Shown here: positions 10,901-23,359 of the stretch, in pieces | Layout of the letters: the number at the start of each line of letters is the position of its first letter | Numbering within the stretch: the stretch's first letter is position 1 | Assembly: GCA_014706295.1 (NCBI GenBank) | Contig: JACSVZ010000025.1 | Coordinates: forward strand, 1,364,001-1,428,000 | Length of the DNA stretch: 64,000 nt | Origin: Lycocorax pyrrhopterus obiensis | Lineage: Eukaryota; Chordata; Aves; Passeriformes; Paradisaeidae | Direction: 5' to 3' | The notes under the pieces: model-generated | The model's input: the letters and a program-made list of their open reading frames with translations, nothing else | Database searches by the model: none | What the model was told of the DNA's origin: nothing | Program-made: the position numbers and the translations under genes

Positions 10901-11914
10901 ATAAGTGTGCTGGGTCGTTGTTGCCGTCAGCTCAGACCAGTGTTCAATCCTGAAGCTTTCAAAGGGGGAGCCGAGCTGCCAGTGGGTTTTTATGGAGACA
11001 GGAAAGGGCTGGGTGGGCTCACACAGCAGCAGAAGCCTTCAGCTGAGGGTCAGGTCCATGCTGGGCTGGGTGCTGTGGCACCTCCCACACGGGGAGGGAA
11101 CAGTCCCTGCCCCAGGAACCTGCTGGGGTATGGAATTGCAGACAGGGGGACGCCCACAGCCGGGCTGGGATCAGGCGTGGCCTGTCCCAGGTGAGTCCCG
11201 GTTCACACCATCCCCCAAAGGGCTCCTGTCCCGGCCATTCCCTGCAGGGAGGCTGCTCTTGGGGATGGGGGACAGCCTGAAGTGGTGGCTTGGAGGGTAC
11301 AGTGGACATTGATGGATCTAAAGGAGCTGCAGGACTGAACTGCCTGGTGAGAACATCCTTCCTCCAGCTGCAAACAGCTGTGGATATTGGGGAGCTGATT
11401 TGCTGTTGTGGGGGGTGTCTCCTTATCTGTTGTGGTGTCCCTACACATTTTCTTTCCTTCTCTCCCATCCCTGCCCCCAGAAAATCACCCCAAGTGGACC
11501 TAACTTGAAGGCGAAGTTTTAAACCCCTCAAGATACCTGTAAATAGATGGGGGAACATTAATCCTTCCCCATCTCAGTCTTTTGTCAGCTGGGTGGGAGG
11601 AGAAGGAAAACTTCTGCAGAGAAATAGCTGAAATAGAGGTTTGTGAGGTTGTAGCTCTGGATGTGCAGCAGCGATGCTGGAGAGAATACCAGGATCTTAA
11701 CAAACAGATTTAACTGCAGCCAGAGCACTCCACGCCTGGAAGAAAGGCTTCCCCCCGCCTTCTGCACGTTTCCTCTTCTAAATCTTTTTCCTTTCTGCTT
11801 CTGCAAGTTGCCCTTGTCTCCCTCTGCTTCTGAGCCTGCTCCTTTTCATTTCCGAGCCATCCCTTCCCTCCTCCGAGTGACAGCTGTCCCACCCCTGCCG
11901 AGGTCGTCTGTCCT
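10901..11914. other. Intronic single-copy DNA
   Basis: No repeat or gene recognised. Confidence 0.6.
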
Positions 11915-12180
11915 TGAGACCATCTTTGATCTGTGCCCTGATAGAAGGGCCGAGTATTGACTTTGGCTGCGGCTTCATTAAGAGGCAGCCTCATTTGTCA
12001 ACTTGTTTGTTTCCAGAGCTGCTTGGGAGACGGCAGAGCTCGCATCCCCTCCGAGCCAAGCGCGGCGAGAGTCCGGAATTAACTCCCTTTTCAAGGGTTT
12101 CCATCAAGGTCATTGCAGGTGGCCCTGCACAGTTCTCTCCTCCTCATTAATCGATGTCACTGAGGTTTTAAGCAGTGCTA
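11915..12180. promoter_or_regulatory. Candidate conserved non-coding block
   Basis: Balanced-composition, repeat-free sequence with CGGCTTCATTAAGAGGCAGC, CGGAATTAACTCCCTTTTC and CTCATTAATCGATGTCACTG. Confidence 0.35.
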
Positions 12181-12734
12181 GATCCAGTGGGAGTGTGGAT
12201 GGGAGACCTGCCCAGGCTCTGGGGGCTGCAAGAACCTGGGGACAGATGCGTTAGTTAATCCAAGGCGCTCCCGCCTGGAAAAGAGCTCCGCTCGTAGGGA
12301 AATCAGAGCTGGGGCCTTGGATGAGCTCTCAGTGGTGAGATCCTTGCAGGGGGTTCTCTAGGTCTGGCTGCATAAGGATTGTGAGTGATGAAGAATTTGT
12401 CTTGTCAGTTGTCATCAGGTCTGCCTGTGGTGGCCTCTGGTTCCAGCCCAGAACCTGGTGGTCAGTGAATGAAGCAGTGACCAGTGTCTGCTTGTAGGGT
12501 TTGCCCTCTCCAGGGGTCACCTCCCTGAGCTCAGCTGGTGCCGGGTACAGAGGTGGCCGGTGATGGACGTGCCCCATGTGCTGCTCCTTGGAGGATTTGG
12601 GGATTTTTCCCTACAATCACATGAAATGACTGAAACTCCAAACACCGGCACTCTCAGGGTTGTTCAGGGATCTGGAATCGGTTCACATGAGAGCCCTGGG
12701 AAGAAGAGAGGATCATGGCAGTGCAGGAAGGGTA
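12181..12734. other. Intronic single-copy DNA
   Basis: No repeat or gene recognised. Confidence 0.6.
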
Positions 12735-13385
12735 TCACGGAACCAAAGAGTGATGGAATGGTTTGGGTGGGAAGGGCCCTTAAAGCCCATCCAGTTCCAA
12801 CCCCCTGCCATGGGCAGGGACACCTTTCCCGATCCGAGGCTGCTCCAAACCCCGTCCAGCCTGGCCTTGGACACTGCCAGGGATCCAGGGGCAGCCACAG
12901 CTGCTCTGGGCACCCTGTGCCAGGGCCTCCCCACCCTCCCAGGGAACAATTCCTTCCCAAGATCCCATCCATCCCTGCCCTCTGGCAGTGGGAAGCCATT
13001 CCCTGTGTCCTGTCCTTCCATCCCTTGTCCCCAGTCCCTCTCCTGCTCTCCTGGAGCCCCTTTAGGCCCTGCAAGGGGCTCTAAGTTCTCTCCAGATCCT
13101 TCTCTTCTCCAGGTGAACACCCCCAGCTCTCCCAGCCTGGCTCCAGAGCAGAGGGGCTCCAGCCCTCTGATCTTTTCCATGGCCTCCTCTGGACTTGCTC
13201 CAGTTGGTTCACGTCCTTCCAATGATGAAGACCCCACAGCTGGAGGCAGCACTGCCGGTGGGGTCTCATCTGAGCGGGGCAGAACCCCCTCCCTCGCCCT
13301 CTGGCCGCACTGTCCCATTGCTCAGGGCCAGACCAGAGGCTGGAGCTTTGCTGCTGGGGGCAGATGCTGCAGCACAGGACGTTTC
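12735..13385 (-). mobile_element. CR1 LINE 3' fragment, antisense, longest copy in window
   Basis: About 650 bp, from the reversed tail (GGAATGGTTTGGGTGGGAAG) through the GGGTCTCATCTGAGCGGGGC segment. Open frames of 253 and 201 aa here are by-products of this repeat. Confidence 0.93.
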
Positions 13386-14282
13386 CAGACCTGTCTGACC
13401 CCATGCAGGAAAAGGAGGTGAAGACAAAAAGCCAAATTTCACTGGAGTCCAGTTCCCTGCAGCCCCTAAAGTCTCACTGCCCTCGTGAGGAGGGGTCTCG
13501 TGAGGCTGTTTCTGTATTCCTGAGAGGTGCCGCAGCCTGAGCAGGGGGTGTGGGAGCCTCAGCCCAGCCCATGTGAAGGAAAGCAGCTCAAAAACCAGCG
13601 GTGCCAAAGCTCGGCTGTGCTGCAGGGGTTAAAGCTCTTTAAGCGCTGGGTACTTCCACACTCCTGACAGCACGGAGGGAGCTGAGGGAAAGATGTTCCT
13701 GGCTGTTGCCACGGGCATTTTGCTTCAGCAGGTCCCGAGGTGATCAGGCAGCAGTAATTGTGCAGCTCCACGTGGGCTGCGATGGGACTGGCACCGCAGC
13801 AGCGCCGGTCCCTGCAGCAGGGGAGCACGGAGCAGAGCCAGGGAGAACGCTGGCTGTGGTGGCAGGAATGGCCCTGGGATTAGAGAGCAGGTTGTAAGAG
13901 GAGAGACTGGAGGAGGTAAATTTATATAGTCTGGAGGAGGCTCAAGGGGAGACACGACCAGAGTCTATAAATACACGCAGAAATAGAAACCAAGGGAGGA
14001 AATTATTCAGGAGGAGGGAGGACAAGGAGCAGTGCCTGAAGCCAAGCAAGAAAAGTTTATTCTGGGTCTTGCACGGAGGGAGAACAGCCTTCAGCACCCG
14101 GCACCTGGCTGGGATGCGGTCCCAGCACTGCCGCGCTCCAGCTCTGCTCCCCACCCCTCTGATGCCTCACAAATCCGGATTCTCCCCCTCCTAACCCAGC
14201 TCCGCTGTGTTTTACAGCAGCCCCACCTCATTTCTTCCCTGCCAGCCGTCTCACACGGGCGTCTGGCACCCAGCCGCCCCAG
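13386..14282. other. Intronic single-copy DNA
   Basis: GC-rich on the left, purine-rich near 13900-14010. Nothing coding identified. Confidence 0.6.
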
Positions 14283-14780
14283 CATGCCTTCGAAGGTTTA
14301 ATGAAACAGATTGAGATGCACTTGGGCTTGTGGCTTGACAACTGGTTCCCCTTGGACAGGAACATTTGCCTTCGCTGGGTGACAATGCTTTGAGTCCGTC
14401 GCCTTAGGCACTGTGGCTCATTGCTAGTCATCTCTCCAATGAATTATACACAGGCCTGGATATCTGTCTGCATATATCTTCCTTTTCTGTAGGATAATTT
14501 AATGTTATCTTTGGGCCTCCTGCTTCAGAGATGAAGAGATTACTTCAAACCTGCAGCCCGCAACCACAGCCGTTGGTTTCAAACGTCATTAAGTTTCATT
14601 ATAACAAATAAACACTGCAATGACATTTATAAGTTACCAGAGAGCACAGAAACACAAATATGAAGCAGATAAACTGCATTTGATCCAAATAATTACTGCA
14701 GGCAATATCGAGCTTAGGCTGAGCTGGCAGGCGGGTGCTGGGTAATTTATAGGAGTCCGTAAGGCACTGTGGTGCACATT
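14283..14780. promoter_or_regulatory. Candidate conserved non-coding block, about 500 bp
   Basis: The longest uniform repeat-free AT-rich block in the left half. It has GAATTATACACAGGCC, GGATAATTTAATGTTATC, CAAACGTCATTAAGTTTC and CAAATAATTACTGC. CG dinucleotides and G-runs are scarce compared with flanks. Confidence 0.42.
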
Positions 14781-15002
14781 GCTCCTTGAAAGTGATGATG
14801 ATGGTGATGTGTCTCTCTCCAAAGCCTCAAACAGGTTATGTTCCTGCCTCCTTGAAGGCAGGGAGCTTTTCCTCAAGTCAGAAATGGACGTGGCACAGGC
14901 AGCTGTTACTGTTTGGGGACTTTCTTCTCACCATTCCTCAGGATTTCAGCCTGAGAAGAGACCAGCATTTGAAATTTGCTCTGCTTTAAGCTGCAAAAGA
15001 GC

Positions 15003-15055
15003 TTTATTTATTCATTTATTCATTTATTTATTTATGTGTTTGTTTGTTTATTTTT
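15003..15055 (+). repeat. (TTTA)n-like microsatellite
   Basis: TTTATTTATTCATTTATTCA and continued TTTA/TTTG tetramers, imperfect. Confidence 0.9.
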
Positions 15056-15166
15056 CCTTAGGGGTATCTATCCCCACTGCGGATTAGTTCTCAAGAGTGG
15101 GGAATCCTTGGGGAGAGATTTCCACTGATTTACTCCCAGAGAGTATAATTCCATACTTAGAGAATA

Positions 15167-15228
15167 ATGGAATATTAGAATACACTGACTTGGAAGGGAC
15201 CTACAAGGATCACAGAGTCCAACTCCTG
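15167..15228 (-). mobile_element. Minimal CR1 tail, antisense
   Basis: Only about 60 bp remains (TTGGAAGGGACCTACAAGGA, GTCCAACTCC), merging into unrelated AT-rich DNA. Confidence 0.65.
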
Positions 15229-15439
15229 ATTAATAATTATGAGGTTCCTTTCATTTTGACTCCCGGCTTTACTCTACCAGCTCTTAACCCTGAGCAGGGA
15301 CTCCTCTACCAGCAAACCAGCTGGAAAAGCGTTTCCTCCAGCCATCCCCCAAAATCCTGAGTGAAAAGGGCTTTGTTGCTGTGCTGGTTGTGCAAAGTCT
15401 CCCAAAGCTTTGCCTCTGCTCTGGGGTGAGAGCACATCA

Positions 15440-15625
15440 TCTCCTAAGTGACCCCGGTGGGGCTTGTCATTGCCGAGTCCTGCAGGCAGCCCTGCTCAGC
15501 CCCGGAGGGGGGTCAGACACAGCCGAGCTTATTGACGAGCATCTCTCATTACCTGCTAATTATCACAGCAGGCTGGAATGTGCTAATCTGCTCGTGGACC
15601 GGGGTTTTGCACCAGGCAGCCATTG
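15440..15625. promoter_or_regulatory. Candidate conserved non-coding block
   Basis: Includes TCATTACCTGCTAATTATCA followed by GGCTGGAATGTGCTAATCTG: an E2-box-like ACCTG beside homeodomain TAAT cores. Confidence 0.33.
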
Positions 15626-16801
15626 ACTCTGCAGTGGGGACCACTGAGAAGGAGGTGGTGACAAAACAAACAGCAAAGTCGGTGTTAAATCATCCGAGCC
15701 CCCTCCGAGCGATCCCTTCTCCTCCAGCAGGGAAGGGGAGAAGCCACGGGGTCTGTTGGCTTCTCCCAGGGCTGCACCTGGGCTGATAAAGCAGTTGCAG
15801 GGCTGTAAATTTTGACTGGACTCACGTTGCCTCTTATTTTTCATGGTTTTTGGCTTTACTGGGTAAAACCCAGGTAAAAAGCACCAGCAGGTTGTTGTAG
15901 GCAGTGGTGCAGGTCACTGGCCTCCTCCGTCATGGATAAATGCACTTTCTAGGCGTTTCCCTGGCTCTGTGGATAGCGTAGCCAAGATTTTCATGGAGGG
16001 GAGCTTTTATTAAGCTTCCATGGATAGATCGAGAAGTACGTGAGTTTTTAAGCACCTTCCTGGGGTAACAAGATGGGCACGTGTGTGAAACATCTGCTCA
16101 GAGATGATCTGCTCCCTGTCTGTTCATCTCAGCATCTCCAACCCCTCCTGCCTTCCCCCGCCACTATTTTTTGTGCGTGTATCGCATATACTTCACTTTA
16201 GGCTGTTTTTCAGAATAATTTATTTTAATTTTAAATATGAATCTTGCATGTGTAAAAAAAAAATGCACATATTTACAATCACTTCCACTTGTAAAAACCC
16301 AAACAAACAATAATTATAGCAGAAACCTGCTAATTCTCACTCCACTCCATCTTCAGAGCTGATAATTCACGCAGCACAACCCCGAGCAATCCCGCCCTGC
16401 TCGGGTAAACAGCGGGAGCTGGAGCGAGTCCACAGCCTGCTCTGCAGTATCCCACAGCTCATCTGGCCAGGGGCTCCCCCAAAAGCCACCCAGGTGATGT
16501 TTCATGCAGACAGCAGCTTCCCAGCCTTCCAGGGGAATAATAAGATTTGTTCCTGCCTTTTCTTCCCTCCATCCGTGAGCTTTGGTGCCACCAAGACGGT
16601 TCTTGTTCAGGGAAGTGTCTGGTAGGGGAATCTTGGGTGGTGGCACTTCCAACACCTACAGAGATGGAAACACCCTGTAGAGAGGCTCATTTAACCACTC
16701 CTTGGATGAATTTTCCAATCTATACGTCTCACCAATCTGTAGCAAGACTCATTAAAATTATTTTGAGAAGGAGCAGAATTTTCCACTCATTTTAATATTA
16801 C
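15626..16801. other. Intronic single-copy DNA with an AT-rich patch
   Basis: 16190-16330 is AT-rich (AATAATTTATTTTAATTTTA and a nine-A run). No gene. Confidence 0.6.
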
Positions 16802-16862
16802 AGAATCCCAGAGCAGTTTGGGTTGGAGGGGATCTTAAAGATCATGCAACCCCCCTCCCATG
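16802..16862 (-). mobile_element. Minimal CR1 tail, antisense
   Basis: CAGAATCCCAGAGCAGTTTG, then GGATCTTAAAGATCATGCAA and a short C-run. Very strongly 5'-truncated. Confidence 0.75.
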
Positions 16863-18219
16863 TGCAGAGAACATAACATTAAATATCTGCATTTTCTGTT
16901 CTGAACCGCATCTTCATTCTGATTTCCCTCCGCGCCTCAAAGCCTGCGATAACAGATTTTGAAAAACGAGGATGGAAGTGAAACATGGTGCGACCCAAGG
17001 CGAGCTCTTTGCTCTAATTTTCCACCCCTTGAACTGCACAACTTCCAGTTGCCACTCTTCCTGGGAGCAGAGCCAGACTTTGAAATCTCCAAATCGTTTG
17101 TGAAATGGATTATTCATCCTTCTCATTTTCCTACGGACGAGTGTCCTCTGTGCCCTCTAACTCGAAGATGAGCTGAGATTTAAAGGACTCTCGTTTCAAA
17201 AGAGCAGCCCTGATCTGGGAACGAAGGGTGGGCAAAGGGGATGTACTTGGCATGAATGTAACGCAGGAAAGGGGGGATCCCCTGAGAGGTTTCAGGTCAC
17301 AGGGGATAAAATCCTTAAGGATTTTATCTGGGAGACTTGGTGCAGGCAGGCTGCTGCCCACTGGTTTGCACATCCACTGTTATTTTTAGAAGGAAAAGTT
17401 CCTTTTTCTTCTCTGTGGATTCAAGTGGGAGGTTTTAGGTCCCAGGAGAATCTGTGCAAGACTCCTGCGGCTGAGGACCTGCCACCCCCTTTCTGAGCTA
17501 CAAAAAGCAGCTGGAGTTGCCACAGAGAGAGCTGCTCGGCTGGAATTACCGGAGCAGGAGCATCCCCTGCTCTGCTCTCACCCCCTGAGCCCCTCGGCCT
17601 GGCCCCAGGGGAGCTGCGCCAGGACACTGCACCTTGACAGGAGAACAAATGGGAATTTCTTATTCTGCCACGGCTTCCTCGGCAGCGCCGGTAACCAAAT
17701 CTCTCTTGGAGTCATTGGCAGTGTTCGGTGGAGCCGGGCCTGCGGGTGGATCAATGGGAGGAAATCTATTCCCCTCTGCTCTTGTCTCCACGAGGGAAAG
17801 TGCTCAGCGTCTGCCCAGGGTTCCCAGTGCCTCTGGAACAGCTGCTGGTGCCACTGCCCTTGTTCCCAGCAAGGACAGGCATGGCCCTGTGCCCCGAGCA
17901 GCCCTGGCAGAGGCTCAGAGCTTACAGCTGCCCTTGGAGGGGGAGCCAGGGCAGCCCAGGCATTGTGGTGAGGTGCTGGCCCCAGCCCAGGGCATGGGGA
18001 AGATCTCACACCTCTCCCCTCTGCCACAGCTTTAGTGACACCACCAGCTTTGCCTCTTGCTGACCCCTCAGCTCCTCTGCCACCCCCCTGTGACACCTCG
18101 CCTGCCTTCCCCCCTCCTCCTGTGCTGGCCCCTGGGTAAAACACCACCTAATCCAGTTTGCCGCCTCTTCTCCAACCGTGCAAAAGTCCTGTGTGCCCCA
18201 AAGCACGAGTTCCAGCTCT
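16863..18219. other. Intronic single-copy DNA
   Basis: Contains the 24-bp palindrome at 17305-17328; otherwise GC-rich single-copy DNA with no supported gene. Confidence 0.6.
17305..17328. repeat. Perfect 24-bp palindrome
   Basis: Half-site GATAAAATCCTT is followed directly by its exact reverse complement AAGGATTTTATC, with no spacer. The symmetry stops at 17304/17329. Confidence 0.95.
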
Positions 18220-18690
18220 GGCAGCTTGGCTAATAGGAGATAATGCTGCTTGCTCGGAGCTCGGTGTCATCTGGGCAGCAGGTACCCGTGAGGCTGTGAG
18301 AGAGGAGCGACCAGGAGCCATCCCTGGAGCCTGAATGTTCAGTGTGATCCAGTCCGTAAGGTCACCTGAATGCTGCTTTTTGGTGCCTGGATGCAGTACA
18401 TTCATTTGTTTCCTACCAGCTCCCAGGAACAGGCATTTAATCTCACAAGAGGCAATTCTCCAGGCTGGCGCTGGGAAGAGTTTGCTAATAAATATCCCAC
18501 GGTAAGGATACTCTTACACCTTTCCCAATTGGCAGCTAATAGCAGAGCAGCCGATGACATTTCAGCCCTTTCTGCATGGCTGATCAAACTCCTCACGGTG
18601 ACTTTGAAAGCAGTGCTGGGATTTCGTGTGGGTATCAAAGCCAGCAGAACATTCAATAGTTCAGATCTCTTGCTTGTGTGACTAATAGAC
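18220..18690. promoter_or_regulatory. Candidate conserved non-coding block
   Basis: Repeat-free sequence with GGCATTTAATCTCACAAGAG, TTTGCTAATAAATATCCCAC, CCCAATTGGCAGCTAATAGC and GGCTGATCAAACTCC. It is bounded on the right by an old CR1 copy at 18957. Confidence 0.38.
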
Positions 18691-18956
18691 AAAAAGATCC
18701 CTGAAAGGTTTCATATCTTACTCAAAATTTCCCTGTTTCCTGTTTGAAGCTACTTAGTGGACGCAGTGGGATGTTGATGGTTCCTCTCAGAGCAGTGCTA
18801 GGAAAACATCTGACATCAGTGTGGGATGAGCTCAGCTCACCACGTGGGCTGGCTCAGAGCTGCTCGTGGCCAGAAGACAGCGCATTCCCAGAGGCCAGGC
18901 AGGAGAGCAGAGCACTGGCTTTGCACCTTAAACTCCGCTCTGGCAGCTGGCATTAG

Positions 18957-19330
18957 GACCACGAGATCATTTGGTTTGAAAAAGATTTAAGATCATCAAG
19001 TCCAACCCTGGACCCAGCACCCCCAGGAGGTTCACCACTAAGCCACGGCCCCAAGTGCCACATCCACACGTCTTGTGAACACTCCAGGGATGGGGACCCC
19101 ACCACTGCCCTGGGCAGCCCCTTCCAATGCTTTGCAACCCTTTCTGTGAAGAATGTTTTCCTAAATTATCCAGCCTAATAGGAGATAGTGCTGCAACTTG
19201 AGGCTGTTTCCTCTCGTCCTGTCCTTTGTTCCCTGGGAGCAGAATCTGACCCCCACCTGGCTGCACCCTCCCTCAGGGAGTTGTGGAGAGGCAGAAGATC
19301 CCCCCCTGAGCCTCCTTTCCTCCAGGCTCC
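18957..19330 (-). mobile_element. CR1 LINE 3' fragment, antisense, old subfamily
   Basis: AAGATCATCAAGTCCAACCC, GGATGGGGACCCCACCACTG and CCCTGGGAGCAGAATCTGAC match the arrangement of the copies at 54449 and 61273. More decayed than the common subfamily. Confidence 0.85.
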
Positions 19331-22199
19331 CTCAGCCTTTCCTGGTGCTCTAGCCCCTTCCCCAGATCATTTCCCTACTTTTCATTGCATTTTCTGGGGC
19401 ATCGCTTCAGCTTTGGTTTCTCCTCAGTGCACCCCACACCTTCCCCTCTGAGCTGGAATCACTGGGGACCCCCAGGCTGTGCTTCCAGGGAAAGTCCCGT
19501 CTCTCTGGATGTTTGTGTGTGAGCAAGGCACGAGCTCAGCTCCCTGCTTCCCTCTTGGAGCAGGGAGACATCTGCCAGGTCACAGGGCTGGTTGGTGAGG
19601 AGCACCATTCCGTACACCTGAGTCATCCCTTCACTGAAGATGCTGTGCTTCGGTTCCTTTCAAGTCGAATAATTCAGCGCTGAGGCCGCGTGAGCCGGAC
19701 TGACGCAGTCACACTAACAAAGGCCAAACTGACATTTTTGCTCAAAAGGATTTTATTTTATTTTCTCCCCAAGGAAGCTGAATAAAAAAATGGAAAGCTT
19801 ATGCAAGGGCTGAACTCAAGCTACCTCTCTCATTTGTGCCATGAAGCCAAAGTACCTGACGTGGCTGTGACCACCACCAGCAAGGGACATCTCCTCACTG
19901 AGAACAGCATTGCTGCTGGGATCCCTCTGCTCCTGTCTGGGCAGCCACAGCCCTTTTGCTTCTCCAATGGTGCAAGAAAAGCTCATCTCTGGCCTTGTCT
20001 GGGGAAATCCTTGCCCCTGGGAACATGTTCCATGTGCTCTGTGCTCAGCCAGGCCTTGGGCTCCACCTCAGAGCAGGTCTGGGCGTTGTCTCCCACCGGG
20101 GAGGGAATTGGGATGCAGGGAATAATGAGCAACTCTGCCGCCCGCACGGCTCTTCCCTGTGCTTGCCCATGACTGACAATTCCAGAGAGCTTTGTAAATA
20201 ATGTAAGGCTTTTGTCTGCTTGCTTTTCCTACTCATCTGAAAATCAATGTGGGCGCGTGTTCTGGAGCACAATGGGCCCTGTGCGGGGGGCTCGGTGTCC
20301 TTGGCTCCAGGGAGGGGACCCAAAGGAGTGCTGAGAACCAGCCTGTCACAGGGTGCTGCAGAGCCAGGCCCTGGTCTGCTGGGAAAGTGTGGGCACGGAG
20401 CCATCTCTTCTCCATGGCCAAGAGACGGCTCCATCTCCAGGCATCGTGCCGCGAGAAACCAGCCCTGAGCTGGGCCGAAATGCCCTGATTTCCATCGGGT
20501 GGGATCTGCTTGGTCTGAAGAGGGACCCCCCTGGGATGCTGGGTAGGATTAGGGTGTCACACAGCAGCCCCTTGATCATCCTCCCACCACCTGTTGTGAC
20601 AGCTCCAAGCTGAGGGAAGGATCAGCTCTTCCCACTGAGGGACGAGGAGAATGTGCCACCGCTCCTGATCACCAGGCCTTTCATTTCGGAACAGCAATAT
20701 TTTGACAAGGAGCTCATAGTCCTCCTTCTCCACTTCTGTGCTCTCCTCAACAAAAAGGACTAATTCTTTTCAGAGCACAATGGACATTCAAAGCTTCACT
20801 TACATAAAAGCAGCCACGACGTCTCCATTTCTAATGAGTCATTGTTCCCTCGGTGAGTCCCTCGCTTCCTACTACAATACTCACTCCTCTTGGGTAATGA
20901 AAATTTAACTTTCTGCTGCTCCCGGTTGCTGGTTTGGGCGCAGGAGGCTGCAAGCTGAAATAATTCAGCCAGGAACTCATGCAAACAGATTTCAGTCTTC
21001 AGAGAGCTTAAAAAGCCTGTCGCTGACTCTGGCTTCAGCGATGGAAGGGGCTTCACAGTCCTGCTGCAGCACAGACCGTGGCAGTGTCACTGTGTAGGTG
21101 CCTTCCTCTGTTTTCTGGGTTGTAAAACAGGATTTTTGGGCCTTCTCACCATCCGTGGGCGTTGGGATGTCTGAAAAGCAATGCCCTGGCACTGGAAGTG
21201 TCATTTCCCTTGGAAGTCACAAACAGAAGAGTGTCAGCCTTTGTTTGAAAGAACAAGGCAACGTTACAGAGAACCACTGAAAAACAGGAGCCACAGGTGC
21301 AAAATCCATTAAGGAAATCTAAAGAGTTCTAAAGTGGTTCTCTCTTTTTTCCTCTTTTTTTCTTCCTTTAGCTTTTACGACACGCTTGTGACTTCACAAG
21401 GATCCTGCCTGGGCTTTTTGAGAGCAGGGTTAGTGTTCTTGCCTGCTCGCTCTTCACGTGGCGCCTTTATTGTCCCCTTTGTTCCTGCTGTTCGCGATTT
21501 CAGTGGCTGCAGAAGTGCCCCCCATGAGAGAGGCTCCTTGAGGAAGGCAGGAGCTCGGGGGCCAGCAAGGGGGTCCCGCTGCTGCCTGGCAGTTCCTCAG
21601 GGAGCGGGGCAAAGCAGGAGGAGATGGGAAGGTTCTGGGATCGAGGGCTCCTCTGACACCAAACCCTCACCCACAACAGCGGGTGACCTGTGGTGACAGG
21701 GCCCTTCCAGCCGCAGGGCTGCTCCAGAGTGCAGGTGGGACACTGGGGTTGTGCTGGACCGTGGCCAAGTGGCATCGTTAGCATCTCATTTCCATATCTG
21801 TTTGCTTTTAAAACAAAACAAAAAAATCAACAATGCATTCAGAGCCCTAATTTTTGGTTCTGCTCAAGGTGTCGCTGTGCTGAATGAACAGATCCTCACA
21901 TGGAGACTCCCAGGAGCAGAGTCGGTGCCCAGTGAAATTCCCAGTGAAATTCCCAGGAAGTCAGGCATCAACTGGGTTGTTTCTTTCAAAATATTCCAAG
22001 TCTTTACACTTGAGGGAAGGTGGGGTGTGGAAGTAAAACAGGGCTACACTTGGGTTGGGAGCACGTGGGCACGTTGCTGCATCTCCCTGCTTTGCTGTGC
22101 AGCACTTCCCAAATCCAGATGTGGGGATTCTTCATGCAGCAGGAGGTGACAAGGAGATGGGTGATGAGGGTGCCATGCCTGGACTCTTGGTTGGGCTTG
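19331..22199. other. Intronic single-copy DNA
   Basis: 2.9 kb without recognised repeat. 19620-19800 and 20640-21060 are less GC-rich and may hold regulatory DNA. No gene. Confidence 0.55.
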
Positions 22200-22715
22200 T
22201 GTGGTCAGCTGTGCCAGTTCTGGGGGTCTCAGTGCAGGAAGGACATGGAGCTGCTGAAGCCAGTCCAGAGGAGGCCACGGAAATGCTCCAAAGACCAGAG
22301 CCCCTCTGCTCTGGAGCTGGGCTGGGAGAGTTGAGGGTGTTCACCTGGAGGAAAGAAGGCTCCAGGGAGAGCTCAGAGCCCCTTCCAGGGCCTAAAGGGG
22401 CTCCAGGAGAGCTGGAGAGGGACCGGGGACAAGGACTGGAGGGACAGGACACAGGGAATGGCTTCCCACTGCCAGAGGGCAGGGATAGATGGGATATTGG
22501 GAAGGAATTGTTCCCTGTGAGGGTGGTGAGGCCCTGGCACAGGGTGCCCAGAGCAGCTGTGGCTGCCCCTGGATCCCTGGAAGTGTCCAAGGCCAGGCTG
22601 GATGGGGCTTGGAGCAGCCTGGAATAATGGGAGGTGTCCCTGCCCATGGCAGGAGATTAGAATGAGATGAGCTTTTAAGTTCCCTTCCCACCCAAATCAT
22701 TCCACAGCTCTGTGA
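22200..22715 (+). mobile_element. CR1 LINE 3' fragment, sense, common subfamily
   Basis: About 515 bp from CAGCTGTGCCAGTTCTGGGG through GGGAGGTGTCCCTGCCCATG to an imperfect tail (CAAATCATTCCACAGCTCTG). A 190-aa frame here is a repeat by-product. Confidence 0.92.
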
Positions 22716-23359
22716 TGAACTCCTATCTCTGCAGAGATTTGGATTAGCCAGTATTTTTTGTTGAAAACCTTTAGTGGAAGGGGAGAAACTGGGAAACTCC
22801 TGCTTGCCCAACAGGTTGGAGTCAGACCTCCTGCTTTGAAACCAAAGCATCATTTTGTAATAGCATTTTAAACATTCCTGGAAAAATACCCAACTGGCAT
22901 CTTTCAGCCCATTTTCTTGTAGCTGAAAACGCTCGACCCGCATTTGTAAATCACCCTCTCCCAATCTCCCCATTTTCAGTTATTTTCTGTCAAGTATCTT
23001 ATCTCCCTTAAAACTTTTCTGCAAATTACTTGTTCCTTTGACATTAAGACATAAGCTGTAACGTGGACGGGCCTCTGATCTTCCAAACCCAGTTAAACCC
23101 AGTAATCAGACTTTAAGCTGATTTGAAAGCGAGTTGAGCTCTGCCTTCAGTACTTTTTTCTTCTTTTTTTATCTGTGATTTAGGGAGAGATGATCCTGCT
23201 GTGGAGCAGGGACTGGGCCAGGTAATGCTCTTAAGGTCCTTACACCCATCTCTCCTCTCCTGTGACTGAGTCTGAGCTGTTTGTAGCTGAAATGGAGCCT
23301 CGGATGAATAAAAAATGGGTTTAAGTGACAATTCTTCACACTGAACAAACACAGGGAAG
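22716..23359. other. Intronic single-copy DNA
   Basis: Balanced to AT-rich sequence, no gene or repeat seen. Confidence 0.55.

Noticed and set aside
12660..13421. 253-aa open frame
   Set aside because: It is an antisense reading of a CR1 3' end; near-identical peptides appear at 5688, 34030, 57025 and elsewhere.
22055..22627. 190-aa open frame
   Set aside because: Its C-terminal two thirds is sense CR1 tail.
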